Shown here in pieces: positions 43,689-52,042 of a stretch of DNA of 64,000 nt. The DNA lies in NCBI RefSeq assembly GCF_003461245.1, contig NZ_QTWS01000003.1:137209-201208 (forward strand), given 5' to 3'. The DNA comes from Blautia sp. AF19-10LB. GTDB taxonomy: Bacteria; Bacillota; Clostridia; Lachnospirales; Lachnospiraceae. The notes beneath the pieces were generated by a model. It had not been told where the DNA came from. It saw only the letters and a list, made by a program, of their open reading frames with translations, and did not search any database. Numbering within the stretch: the stretch's first letter is position 1; each line of letters opens with the position of its first letter. The translations under genes and the position numbers were made by a program.

Positions 43689-44096
43689 TCAATAATCAAA
43701 ATTATCAATATTGGATGTTACAAACAGGGAAAAATCTTCGTCCATATCTACTGTCAGAAGAGTATCATTGTTTACAAGTCCACTGAATGTACCGCTGAAT
43801 TCCTTTCCATTAAAGATCTCTCCAGAAATCTTTACTTCTGTGATTCGTCTGTCATCTGGAAGGATTTCTGCTGTCTCAGAGCTGCTCGTTCTGATGTTTC
43901 CAACCTCAAGTTCTTTATCTCCATTGTAGGTTACGTGTATATTTTCCAGGGTAAAAGCTGTACTGTTTTTGATCGTGATGTAAGACGCTTCTGTGTCAAA
44001 TGCCTGAACGACCTTGGATTCCCTTGTACTTACTGTACAGAAAGCAATGAATGCAACTGCCAGAAGTAATGCTAAAATCTTTGAATTTTTCTTCAT
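43689..44096 (-). CDS. Secreted or membrane-anchored protein of unknown function
   Basis: 135 residues. Signal-like N-terminus MKKNSKILALLLAVAFIAFC; the Cys at residue 20 follows AF, which is a poor lipobox. The rest is beta-rich with Thr/Ser repeats (YITIKNSTAFTLENIHVTYN, EVKISGEIFNGKEFSGTFSG), suggesting one small extracellular beta-sandwich. Not recognised. It is divergent from the secreted phosphoesterase, with which it shares a 352-bp upstream region. A TATAAT at about 44165 is the only promoter hint. Confidence 0.6.
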   Translation of the reverse strand: MKKNSKILALLLAVAFIAFCTVSTRESKVVQAFDTEASYITIKNSTAFTLENIHVTYNGDKELEVGNIRTSSSETAEILPDDRRITEVKISGEIFNGKEFSGTFSGLVNNDTLLTVDMDEDFSLFVTSNIDNFDY

Positions 44097-44286
44097 GAAT
44101 ACTCATCTTTCCTTCTATTATTTTAATTTTTTGTTTTATTGATACTTGTATTGAATCAAAAAATCATTATACATGCTATATGTACTATCATAACACTTCA
44201 CAGAACATTTTCCTATTCACGAAATAGACAAAATCCCACACCAAATATCACCGAAAATCGTAAAACATGAAGTATTTTTAAGATTC

Positions 44287-44367
44287 TGTAAAATGTCCGT
44301 CAAACCTCAGTAAATGCTATTGTTTTCTGAAAATTACGGTGTTATACTTCACAGCGTCAACTGTGAA
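44287..44367 (+). promoter_or_regulatory. Pho-box-like repeats, promoter and TSS dyad of the phosphoesterase gene
   Basis: TGTAAAA (44287), CGTCAAA (44298) and AGTAAAT (44309) are three direct repeats at exact 11-bp steps, directly upstream of TTGTTT (44320-44325), 17 nt, TATACT (44343-44348). A 7-bp dyad TTCACAG-N6-CTGTGAA (44348-44367) covers the start of transcription. The rest of 44097-44448 shows no gene. Confidence 0.6.
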
Positions 44368-44448
44368 CGAACAATCAGGCCTGTGTATCTTTCCAGTTTC
44401 ATTACATTTTTACTATATTTCCCTTATGCTAAAGGAGTTTAAATTATT

Positions 44449-46068
44449 ATGAAAAGAAAATTGATCGTCGGCTTTTTAGCTCTCTGCTCTATCACAACTG
44501 CATGTCCTTCCGTTTACGCTTCCACTGAACATTACACAGACAGCAGCGTTACCGGTGCAGATTCCGGATGGTCTGACTGGGATGCAAACTGGGCAGATAC
44601 AGCCGCTGATTTTACAAAAGTTTCCCTTACCCCTGGTGCTGATGATACACAGCTCAACTTCGCATGGTACAGCGAAAAAGGTGACAGCGATGCCACTCCT
44701 GCTGTACATTTTGGAACTGATAAAGATAACCTTGAAACATTTGAAGGTACTGCCGGTGATGTAGATCAGGATCTTACCGGTGACAAAGCCTATGAATATA
44801 ACCACGTAACTGTAACTGGTCTTGAACCAGAAACAACCTACTATTATACAGTAGAAAAAAATGGCCAGCAGACAGACGTATGCGAATATAAAACTCAGAA
44901 AACAGATACCGTAAAAATGCTCTATGTCGGTGATCCGCAGATCGGTGCTTCCAAAGGCCAGACTCAGAACGGCGCAGAACTGACAAACGAATCCGGTGCT
45001 GCCAACACTGCTGCTGAGAACGATGGTTTTTCCTGGAACCGTACACTCAATACTGCTCTTTCCGAGAATCCGGATGTGAACTTCGTTATCTCCGCAGGTG
45101 ACCAGGTAAACAAAACAGGTGAGGCAAAAGAAGAAGAGTACGCTTCCTATCTGAGTGCAGATGCTCTGAAATCTCTTCCTGTAGCAACAACGATCGGTAA
45201 CCACGATTCCCTGAATCCTGATTATTCCTATCATTTCAATAACCCGAATAATACCGAAAACGGCAAAACAGCAGCTGGCGGCGACTACTACTACAGCTAT
45301 GGCAAAGGACTTTTCATCGTTCTGAACACCAATAACTACAATGTTGCAGAACATCAGAACACCATCGAAGAGGCAGTAAAAGCTTACCCGGATGCAAAAT
45401 GGCGTATCGTAACCATCCATCAGGATATTTATGGTTCCGGACTTGACCATTCCGATACAGATGGTATGATCCTCCGTACCCAGCTTACTCCTGTATTCGA
45501 TGCAAACGATATCGACGTTGTTCTTCAGGGACACGACCATACTTACAGCCGTTCCAAAATGCTCTACGGAGATGGTCAGACCCACGGAAAATATGAGTTT
45601 AGCCTGAACGCAGACGGTACAGACTATGACTGGGATCACGCTACAAATGTAGATACCGGTGACCAGATCGCACTTGCTCCGGAAGAAGGCGATACAGACG
45701 CACAGACCGCTCTGGATGCTTTCCATGAGGACAACAACTGCTATACCATCGAAGATGTAGAAGGAAATACCGTTACAGATCCACAGGGTATCCTCTATAT
45801 GACAGCTAACTCCGCTTCCGGTTCCAAGTACTATGAGTTGCTTTCCACACAGCAGGACTATGTTGCAGCCCGCAGCCAGAACTGGCTTCCAAGCTACTCC
45901 GTGATCACAATGACTGCTGATTCCTTCTCCATTGATACATATCAGATCACTGATGACGGTAAAGCAGAAGCTATTGATGATACCTTTACAATCCAGAAAT
46001 CCGGTACAGATACATCTGCCGACACCACAGATGCTGCTGAAACGGAATCCGATGACTCAGCAAACTAA
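44449..46068 (+). CDS. Secreted metallophosphoesterase (purple acid phosphatase-like)
   Basis: 539 residues, signal peptide (cleavage after VYA). A FN3-like N-terminal domain (about 55-155, TGLEPETTYYYTVEKNG) is typical of purple acid phosphatases. Then comes the calcineurin-like core: YVGDPQIG, ISAGDQVNKTG, TIGNHDSLN, IVTIHQDIYGSG and LQGHDHTYSRS, giving a full set of metal ligands. The C-terminus is Thr/Asp-rich with no sortase motif. Role: releasing phosphate outside the cell. Upstream 11-bp repeats resemble those of pst. YibE/F follows 15 bp later. Strong Asp/Ala codon bias accounts for antisense shadow frames. Confidence 0.9.
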   Translation: MKRKLIVGFLALCSITTACPSVYASTEHYTDSSVTGADSGWSDWDANWADTAADFTKVSLTPGADDTQLNFAWYSEKGDSDATPAVHFGTDKDNLETFEGTAGDVDQDLTGDKAYEYNHVTVTGLEPETTYYYTVEKNGQQTDVCEYKTQKTDTVKMLYVGDPQIGASKGQTQNGAELTNESGAANTAAENDGFSWNRTLNTALSENPDVNFVISAGDQVNKTGEAKEEEYASYLSADALKSLPVATTIGNHDSLNPDYSYHFNNPNNTENGKTAAGGDYYYSYGKGLFIVLNTNNYNVAEHQNTIEEAVKAYPDAKWRIVTIHQDIYGSGLDHSDTDGMILRTQLTPVFDANDIDVVLQGHDHTYSRSKMLYGDGQTHGKYEFSLNADGTDYDWDHATNVDTGDQIALAPEEGDTDAQTALDAFHEDNNCYTIEDVEGNTVTDPQGILYMTANSASGSKYYELLSTQQDYVAARSQNWLPSYSVITMTADSFSIDTYQITDDGKAEAIDDTFTIQKSGTDTSADTTDAAETESDDSAN

Positions 46069-46083
46069 GGATTCCAAAATCCT
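46068..46083 (+). promoter_or_regulatory. Hairpin covering the YibE/F gene's Shine-Dalgarno
   Basis: AGGATT-CCAA-AATCCT ends at the base before the ATG; its 5' arm is the only Shine-Dalgarno and begins inside the phosphoesterase stop codon. Terminating ribosomes could open it. Confidence 0.45.
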
Positions 46084-47244
46084 ATGACTCACACCAGCTT
46101 TACCGGACTACTTTCCAGAAAAAAAGTGGTCCGGTATCTTATTTATTTACTATTTGTCTGTGTGTTCGCTGTTTTTGTCTTCAAGCTTAATCAGGTTGAA
46201 AAAACAGAACTGGTCGTCCGGACAGGTCAGACATTTGAAAAAGCAGAAGTCACAGAAATCCTTCAGGATAATCTCAATTCCAATGGAACCCGTGTCGGTG
46301 AACAGAAAGTGCGTGTAAAAATGCTCACCGGCGCACGAAAAGGTGAGAAACTTGATGTCACCAGCAGCTCCGGTTATCTTTTTGGCGCCGCGTGCACGGT
46401 AGGAATGAAAGTTGTTGTCATGCAGAGTGTTGCCGGCGAGACCACGATCGCCAGCGTTTATTCTCAGGATCGAGAATGGGTCATTTATATTTTTGCCCTG
46501 CTCTATCTTCTCGCATTGTGCGTCATTGGCGGCAAGCAGGGAATCAAAGGATGCCTTGGACTGATCTTCACTTTTTTCTGCGTGATCTTTGTCTATCTTC
46601 CGCTTGTGTATCTACGTTTTTCTCCGTTCTGGGCCGCTGTTTTTATCTGTTTTCTCACCACACTGGTCACTATGTACCTCATCGGCGGTCCTACAAAAAA
46701 GACCTGCGCAGCGACACTTGGCACACTGGCAGGCGTTGTTCTGGCCGGTCTTTCCGCCTGGTGCTTCAGCAAAGCATCCGGGATTTCCGGTTACAATGTA
46801 TCTGATATCGAGACACTTATGACTCTCTGGAATACCAACCGCATCCAGGTAGGCGGACTTCTTTTCTCCGGGCTCCTGATCTCGTGTCTCGGAGCAGTTA
46901 TGGATGTCGCCATGTCGATCAGCAGTGCCATTGATGAGATCTACAAACAGAACAATTCCCTGACTCGAAAAGAACTGTTCAAAGCAGGCATGCGTGTCGG
47001 AAGGGACATGATGGGAACAGACAGCAACACCCTGATCCTCGCATTCGCCGGAAGCAGTGTCAGCACACTTCTTCTGGATTACGCCTATGACCTTCCCTAT
47101 CAGCAGATCATCAATTCCAATAACATTGGTATCGCGATCATGCAGGGCCTTGCCGGAAGCTTCGGCATCGTGCTCTCCGTTCCGCTGACAGTTCTGATCT
47201 GTACGGTTCTGTTTCATAAAAATGAAGCGGTTTCGCAGGTATGA
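46084..47244 (+). CDS. YibE/F family membrane protein
   Basis: 386 residues. One N-terminal membrane helix, then an extracellular beta domain (about 45-125, with VRVKMLTGARKGEKLDV), then about seven helices and the conserved cytosolic segment CLGAVMDVAMSISSAIDEIY. This family often occurs as two adjacent genes in Firmicutes; only one is here. Function unknown. Its start lies 15 bp after the phosphoesterase stop, so both are one transcript, probably phosphate-controlled. Confidence 0.88.
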   Translation: MTHTSFTGLLSRKKVVRYLIYLLFVCVFAVFVFKLNQVEKTELVVRTGQTFEKAEVTEILQDNLNSNGTRVGEQKVRVKMLTGARKGEKLDVTSSSGYLFGAACTVGMKVVVMQSVAGETTIASVYSQDREWVIYIFALLYLLALCVIGGKQGIKGCLGLIFTFFCVIFVYLPLVYLRFSPFWAAVFICFLTTLVTMYLIGGPTKKTCAATLGTLAGVVLAGLSAWCFSKASGISGYNVSDIETLMTLWNTNRIQVGGLLFSGLLISCLGAVMDVAMSISSAIDEIYKQNNSLTRKELFKAGMRVGRDMMGTDSNTLILAFAGSSVSTLLLDYAYDLPYQQIINSNNIGIAIMQGLAGSFGIVLSVPLTVLICTVLFHKNEAVSQV

Positions 47245-47287
47245 TCATTTTTCCATATTTTATATAAAAAACTCTCTACTTCTACTA

Positions 47288-47346
47288 TTTACATACATAA
47301 ATATTGGCGTTAAAATAGAACCATTGGGTCAGAATCTGTCTGGCCC
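47288..47346 (+). promoter_or_regulatory. Promoter and leader hairpin of the second NSS transporter
   Basis: TTTACA (47288-47293), 17 nt, TAAAAT (47311-47316). In the leader, GGGTCAGA-atctg-TCTGGCCC (47326-47346) forms an 8-bp stem followed by TTAATT, about 35 nt before the ATG. Confidence 0.5.
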
Positions 47347-47380
47347 TTAATTAAACTTTATGTAGAGGGGAAAATCGAAA

Positions 47381-48781
47381 ATGAAAGAAAAAGGAAGTAG
47401 TTTTTCCGGATCGATCGGCTTCGTTCTGGCGGCTGCCGGAAGTGCCGTTGGTGTGGGAAACATCTGGAGATTTCCATATCTCTGTGCCAAGGACGGCGGC
47501 GGATTATTTCTGCTGGTCTACCTTGTTCTGGTACTGACTTTTGGGTTCGTACTGCTGACAACAGATGTGGCGATCGGACGAAAAACAAAGAAAAATGCAC
47601 TCCGAGCCTTCGAAGCTCTCAATCCGAAATGGAAATTTCTTGGTAAGCTGACATTTCTTGTGCCGACACTGATCATGACCTATTACTCTGTCATCGGCGG
47701 ATGGATCACAAAATATTTTGTTACCTATATTATCTCTGACGGAACGGATGCCGCTGCGGATGGATATTTTACATCATTTATCACATCTGACATTGCACCG
47801 ATCGTATTTATGCTGGTCTTTCTCGCACTGACTGCATGGATTGTTTTCCGAGGTGTAGAAAAAGGAATTGAAAAATTTTCCAAGATCATCATGCCTGGGC
47901 TGATCCTTTTGATCCTGATCATTGCAATCTTTTCACTGACACTGACACATACCGATGCAGATGGAACTGTCCGCACGGGACTGCAGGGACTTGCTTTTTA
48001 TGTAAAACCTGATTTCAGTGGACTGACTGTAAAACGTTTCCTGGAAATCCTTCTGGATGCGATGAGCCAGCTTTTCTTTTCCTTAAGTGTTTCCATGGGG
48101 ATCATGATCACTTACGGATCTTATGTCAAAAATGAAGTCAATCTGAACAAGGCAACAAACCAGATTGAGATTTTTGACACTGGTGTTGCTTTTCTTGCAG
48201 GAATGATGATCATCCCGGCTGTATTTGTATTTCTTGGCACAGACGGTATGGCTTCCGGACCAAGCCTTATCTTTATCTCACTGCCAAAAGTATTCGACGC
48301 CATGGGCATCTTTAGCCGTCCGGTAGCAATTGCATTTTTCCTGATGATGGGTTTTGCTGCGCTGACTTCCTGCGTTTCTGTCATGGAAACTCTGGTCGCA
48401 AACTGCATGGAACTTTACCACAAACCGCGCAAAAAAATGTGCGGTGCTGTCGGTATTTACTCCCTGATCACGGCTGTTCTGATCTGTCTTGGATACAACA
48501 AACTGTACTTCGAACTGAAACTTCCAAACGGTTCTGTCGGACAGCTTCTTGATGTTATGGACTACATCAGCAACAGTTTCCTGATGCCTTTTATCTCACT
48601 TCTGACCAGTATTCTGATCGGATGGGTGATCGGTCCGGACTGGATCGTAGGAGAGGTGGAACGAAACGGAGAACACTTCAAACGTGCCGGTCTTTATCGC
48701 TTTATGATCCGTTATGTTGTACCGGTTGTTATGCTGGTTCTGTTCCTGGTATCTACCGGATTTGCTGATCTGATCTTTTAA
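47381..48781 (+). CDS. Sodium-dependent transporter, NSS/SNF family
   Basis: 466 residues, about 11 membrane helices. Helix 1 signature GFVLAAAGSAVGVGNIWRFPY, then LIMTYYSVIGGWITKYF. Compared with the NSS protein at 16198 it is shorter and clearly a different paralogue, with low apparent identity outside the signature. AGAGGGG precedes the ATG. Monocistronic between its promoter and the shared terminator at 48781-48819. Substrate likely an amino acid. Confidence 0.92.
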   Translation: MKEKGSSFSGSIGFVLAAAGSAVGVGNIWRFPYLCAKDGGGLFLLVYLVLVLTFGFVLLTTDVAIGRKTKKNALRAFEALNPKWKFLGKLTFLVPTLIMTYYSVIGGWITKYFVTYIISDGTDAAADGYFTSFITSDIAPIVFMLVFLALTAWIVFRGVEKGIEKFSKIIMPGLILLILIIAIFSLTLTHTDADGTVRTGLQGLAFYVKPDFSGLTVKRFLEILLDAMSQLFFSLSVSMGIMITYGSYVKNEVNLNKATNQIEIFDTGVAFLAGMMIIPAVFVFLGTDGMASGPSLIFISLPKVFDAMGIFSRPVAIAFFLMMGFAALTSCVSVMETLVANCMELYHKPRKKMCGAVGIYSLITAVLICLGYNKLYFELKLPNGSVGQLLDVMDYISNSFLMPFISLLTSILIGWVIGPDWIVGEVERNGEHFKRAGLYRFMIRYVVPVVMLVLFLVSTGFADLIF

Positions 48782-48819
48782 AAAAAGTCCCCCGGGCAAT
48801 AAACCCGGAGGACTTTTTT
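48781..48819. terminator. Bidirectional terminator between convergent genes
   Basis: AAAAAAGTCC-CCCGGG/CCCGG-GGACTTTTTT stem with a 7-nt loop. It overlaps the last base of one stop codon and the stop codon of the other gene. Confidence 0.92.
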
Positions 48820-49306
48820 ATACAGTAATCTTGAACCAGTCTTTTTCTTCGAAATCAACGACGGTACAATCGTTTGCATAGGTGCATTCCGGAAGAATAA
48901 TCATTGCATGAAGTTCATCATTATTCAACGGAAGCGGACAGAGGTGCCAGATCGCTGCGTTGATCTTGACCATGCATCCCTTTGGTACGATGAATGCCTT
49001 GGCAAGTTCCGGGACTGGTGTACCGCCAGATGCCGGTGCTACATGAATGATCATGTCATCATCCAATGCTACGATTCCTTCCCACGTGGTTGTGTGATAT
49101 TCTGCCATTTTGATAATCCTGTCATCCTTGCGGACTGTGATCGGAGAAAACGCGATACTGCCTACACAGGTTCCGGAAATACGGTCCGGATAAAACTTAT
49201 GGATCTCGCCTGATAATGGATATCCCTCCGGTTCTGTCATATTGCAGAATGTTCCGTATGGAGCAAAATCTGCTGCATTGATCTTGACTGCTTTTACTTC
49301 TCTCAT
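48818..49306 (-). CDS. Ureidoglycolate lyase-family protein
   Basis: 162 residues from the ATG at 49304-49306 (GAGGAG upstream). It matches the AllA-type cupin family: MREVKAVKINAADFAPYG at the start, GSIAFSPITVRKDDR, MAEYHTTTWEGIVAL, and HVAPASGGTPVPEL with AFIVPKGCMVKINAAIWH. Ureidoglycolate lyase ends purine-ring (allantoin) breakdown. No other allantoin genes adjoin, so its true substrate is uncertain. It is divergent from cutC with facing promoters and a shared inverted repeat. Confidence 0.8.
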   Translation of the reverse strand: MREVKAVKINAADFAPYGTFCNMTEPEGYPLSGEIHKFYPDRISGTCVGSIAFSPITVRKDDRIIKMAEYHTTTWEGIVALDDDMIIHVAPASGGTPVPELAKAFIVPKGCMVKINAAIWHLCPLPLNNDELHAMIILPECTYANDCTVVDFEEKDWFKITV

Positions 49307-49356
49307 TGTAAAAAATCTCCTCTTTTTTAATAAAAACCCCATTAATAATTTCAATA

Positions 49357-49437
49357 AACTCAGTATAGCATAGCACTGTCATGTCCTCAAGGTTAAGTAA
49401 ATACTGAGTTGCGGCATTCTTTTACGGTTGATATAAT
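49357..49437. promoter_or_regulatory. Divergent promoters with a shared 10-bp inverted repeat
   Basis: Minus strand: TTGAGG (49385-49390), 17 nt, TATACT (49362-49367) for the ureidoglycolate lyase-like gene. Plus strand: TTGCGG (49409-49414), 17 nt, TATAAT (49432-49437) for cutC. AACTCAGTAT (49357-49366) and ATACTGAGTT (49401-49410) form a perfect inverted repeat with a 34-bp gap, each arm overlapping one promoter. Confidence 0.6.
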
Positions 49438-49493
49438 CTATAATATATCCTAAAACGCTATTCACAAATTTACTCATACAAAGGAGGCTTCAA

Positions 49494-50231
49494 ATGATCC
49501 TAGAAGTTTGTGTTGACTCTGTGGAATCCGCTGTAAATGCAGAACTTGGCGGTGCTGACCGCATTGAATTATGCGGTGACCTGATCGTGGGCGGGACCAC
49601 GCCCTCACTTGCTTTATACGAAAGAATACGCGAAAAGATCAATATCCCGATCCATGTGCTTCTCCGTCCGCGATTCGGAGATTTTCTGTACAGTGAAGAG
49701 GAGATTGAGATTCTGACACGACAAGCGGAAGCTTTTTCCAAAGCCGGTGCTGATGCTCTGGTGATCGGATGCCTGACCGCAGATGGACAGCTTGATACAG
49801 AGGTATTAAATCGAATTATGGATGCAGGAAAAGGTACTCCATATAATCTACATCGTGCTTTTGATATGTGTCGTGATCTGGATGAAACACTGGAAACTGC
49901 CCGAAAACTTGGCATTGTTTCTATTCTTACTTCCGGCGGAGTTGCTTCTGCTCCTGATGGTATTCAGACTCTGAATCGTCTGAAACAAAATGCCGGAAAT
50001 GTTGATATCATGGCAGGTGCAGGAATAAATTCTCAGAATCTTTCTTACATGCTGGAACACTCCTGTCTGACTGCGTTTCATATGTCCGGAAAGAAAGTTC
50101 TGCCAAGTCAGATGAAGTACCGTAATCCACATGTAAATATGGGAATGCCCGGATTTTCCGAGTATGAAATCCTTCGCACAAACACAAAAGAAATCCAGAA
50201 AGCGAGGGCTGTTCTGGATTCCTGGAAGTAG
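49494..50231 (+). CDS. cutC: CutC-family protein
   Basis: 245 residues, a TIM-barrel of the CutC family, once named for copper tolerance but without a firm biochemical role. The opening MILEVCVDSVESAVNAELGG, the DRIELCGDLIVGGTTPS motif, VLLRPRFGDFLYSEEE, and LNRIMDAGKGTPYNLHRAFD with ILTSGGVASAPDG are characteristic. RBS AAAGGAGG is 7 nt from the ATG. Single gene with its own promoter. Confidence 0.92.
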   Translation: MILEVCVDSVESAVNAELGGADRIELCGDLIVGGTTPSLALYERIREKINIPIHVLLRPRFGDFLYSEEEIEILTRQAEAFSKAGADALVIGCLTADGQLDTEVLNRIMDAGKGTPYNLHRAFDMCRDLDETLETARKLGIVSILTSGGVASAPDGIQTLNRLKQNAGNVDIMAGAGINSQNLSYMLEHSCLTAFHMSGKKVLPSQMKYRNPHVNMGMPGFSEYEILRTNTKEIQKARAVLDSWK

Positions 50232-50274
50232 ATGATTACGATGTTTTACCAGAATCTGTCAGATTCCAAAATAC

Positions 50275-50424
50275 TCATTTTTCTGCCAGTGCATGCTCGT
50301 AAATCTCACGGTCAAGGTCTTTGAAGACATTGAAGATTACTTTCTTTACGCTGATTTCCTGCTGCAAAAACTCACGCACCGTATGTACTGCAATCTGTGC
50401 CGCACGTTCTTTCGGAAATTCAAG
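50275..50424 (-). pseudogene. 3' remnant of a macro-domain (ADP-ribose-binding) gene
   Basis: The minus strand reads FPKERAAQIAVHTVREFLQ, then ...VKKVIFNVFKDLDREIYEHALAEK and a TGA at 50275-50277. This is the C-terminal helix-strand-helix of macro-domain ADP-ribose hydrolases (Y/FPKExAAxIAVxTVxEFL). No start codon or the rest of the domain exists: the sequence passes within 15 bp into a MerR-type promoter. Nothing else is coded in 50232-50550. Confidence 0.75.
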
Positions 50425-50433
50425 TTTGATTAT

Positions 50434-50464
50434 AGTTTACAACCTGAAGTTGACTTTAGGTCAA
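50434..50464 (-). promoter_or_regulatory. MerR-type promoter (19-bp spacer with dyad operator)
   Basis: Minus-strand TTGACC (50459-50464), exactly 19 nt, TAAACT (50434-50439). The spacer is filled by the dyad ACCTAAAGT-CA-ACTTCAGGT (one mismatch). Over-long spacers with such a dyad are the hallmark of MerR-family activation. No MerR gene lies in the window. Confidence 0.75.
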
Positions 50465-50550
50465 GAGGAAATTTTGTTTTGTTGTTTGTTTTGTTTTTAT
50501 TTCACATAACATAAATGCTACAAATAACTTTTTCACTTTCATAGTCCATT

Positions 50551-51933
50551 TCATGTAGCAGCTTTGCTTTTCGTAGAGACAGCCCATCCAGCCTGCACTC
50601 TTTGTATCACACTGCCATCGCGTGCATCGATCGTAAGAAGTGGAACGCCAGCGTCATCCATAGTCACGTTTCCTATAACAGGCCCATCCCCTGCTCCATT
50701 TCCATACTCATACTCCGGTTCTTCGGATGTCCATGTTCCATAGAAATCCCACACCGGGATCAGGATTGCTTCTGTGTCATTGTCTCCGCTCTGCATACGC
50801 ATATAGCCCAGCTGAACCTTAGTTATGGTCATCTCCGCACTCTGTGCATCGATGGATGGATAACGATAGTCACTTCCTCCATCGACAGAAATCAGTCTGT
50901 TCTTGTCTTCTGTCATGATCTGCAATGTGATCGTTTTTTCAAAAATGTCTTTAATCTCATCAAAAGGAAGTAAAAACAGCCCTTCATCTGAAATATTCGA
51001 TGTTTCAATAGGATTTCTGTGTAAAAAGCTCTGAATTGTCCCACTGCAAAAATCCATCGTCAGTACTTCACTCTCCCATCCTTCGGACTGTCCTTCATGA
51101 AGTGTTCCATCTTCGTTTTCCCATTCGAGAGCCTGCTCATTAACAGGCAAAGATGTCTCTCTCACATAATTAACCGGGATCCCGTCTATCATCCGTTCAA
51201 AAATAAAATCATCTTTTTCCAAAGTAGTACTTCCTTCGGTAAGTTTTTTTGAGAAGCTTTCAAATATCTCCCAGTCCCCGGAAACAAGACTTGGTACCTT
51301 ATCTTTTGCTTCTTTTTCAGACACTTTGCCGCTTCCTGCTTTTATATAATTTTGAAAACGTTCTTCCCTTTCTTTTTTCTCACTCGGTGCCAGGGTCATA
51401 TCTCCACAATCGTCAAAGATAAACTTTGCGATCCGAAATCCAAGTTCCTCCACATCAGATTCCTGTTCACTCTTTGTATAAGAGTACCGATAGGTCAGTC
51501 CATCTACTGTATACGTCCCTGCCTGTTCATTCTCATTGTTCTCTTCCTGCACGGGCTGTCCTTTGCCGAATGTGTCTTTTATCTTATTCTGTTCCTCTTC
51601 AGAAATCAGCACTCTCTTTACTTTTTTTAAACAGATTGCATCTACATCTGGCACTTTTACCGGTGCATCCGCTGTCAAAGTAAACTTCATCGGATTTTCT
51701 TTATCCTCCCGCTCCGCTGATCTTAAGTCTGCCTGGATCGTTGCCTGATAAGTTTCCGGTGCCCCTACCTGTTCTGCAACTGTTTTCTGAACTGTTTCCT
51801 TGTTTTCTTCTTTTTTCTGGTCTGTTTTATCCTTTTCTTCCACAACAGCAGACTGGACAACACTGTCACATCCTGATACCACTAAAAGATTCATACACAG
51901 AACGGCTCCCATGAACATTTTTATTTTTTTCAT
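50551..51933 (-). CDS. Lipoprotein of unknown function (possibly DUF6034)
   Basis: 460 residues from the ATG at 51931-51933. Lipobox LVVSGCDS (Cys about 21) anchors it outside the membrane. A Lys/Glu-rich linker (about 30-55) follows, and then a large domain with no motif I can name: TYTVDGLTYRYSYTKSE, FDDCGDMTLAPSEKKE, DGIPVNYVRETSLPVNEQ, and near the end ILIPVWDFYGTWTSEEPEYE. The final third resembles the sensor-partner lipoproteins encoded with two-component systems in Clostridia. It follows a response regulator and kinase in the same direction, behind an attenuator hairpin. Confidence 0.72.
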   Translation of the reverse strand: MKKIKMFMGAVLCMNLLVVSGCDSVVQSAVVEEKDKTDQKKEENKETVQKTVAEQVGAPETYQATIQADLRSAEREDKENPMKFTLTADAPVKVPDVDAICLKKVKRVLISEEEQNKIKDTFGKGQPVQEENNENEQAGTYTVDGLTYRYSYTKSEQESDVEELGFRIAKFIFDDCGDMTLAPSEKKEREERFQNYIKAGSGKVSEKEAKDKVPSLVSGDWEIFESFSKKLTEGSTTLEKDDFIFERMIDGIPVNYVRETSLPVNEQALEWENEDGTLHEGQSEGWESEVLTMDFCSGTIQSFLHRNPIETSNISDEGLFLLPFDEIKDIFEKTITLQIMTEDKNRLISVDGGSDYRYPSIDAQSAEMTITKVQLGYMRMQSGDNDTEAILIPVWDFYGTWTSEEPEYEYGNGAGDGPVIGNVTMDDAGVPLLTIDARDGSVIQRVQAGWAVSTKSKAAT

Positions 51934-51966
51934 CACTTCCCCATCCTTTCTTATCCATATTAAAAA

Positions 51967-51996
51967 GGTACCCTCTTCTTGTAGGAAAAGAGTACC
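51967..51996 (-). terminator. Attenuator between the kinase and lipoprotein genes
   Basis: Minus-strand stem GGTACTCTTTTC/GAAGAGGGTACC with a CTACAA loop, followed by TTTTTAAT. Confidence 0.75.
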
Positions 51997-52042
51997 ATAT
52001 TGCCTTTCTAATGTATTCATCAAAATGTAAACAACTTGTAAA

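Noticed and set aside
44476..45726. 416-residue open frame antisense to the secreted phosphoesterase
   Set aside because: Mirrors the Asp/Ala/Thr codon bias of the true gene; low-complexity Val/Ile/Cys sequence.
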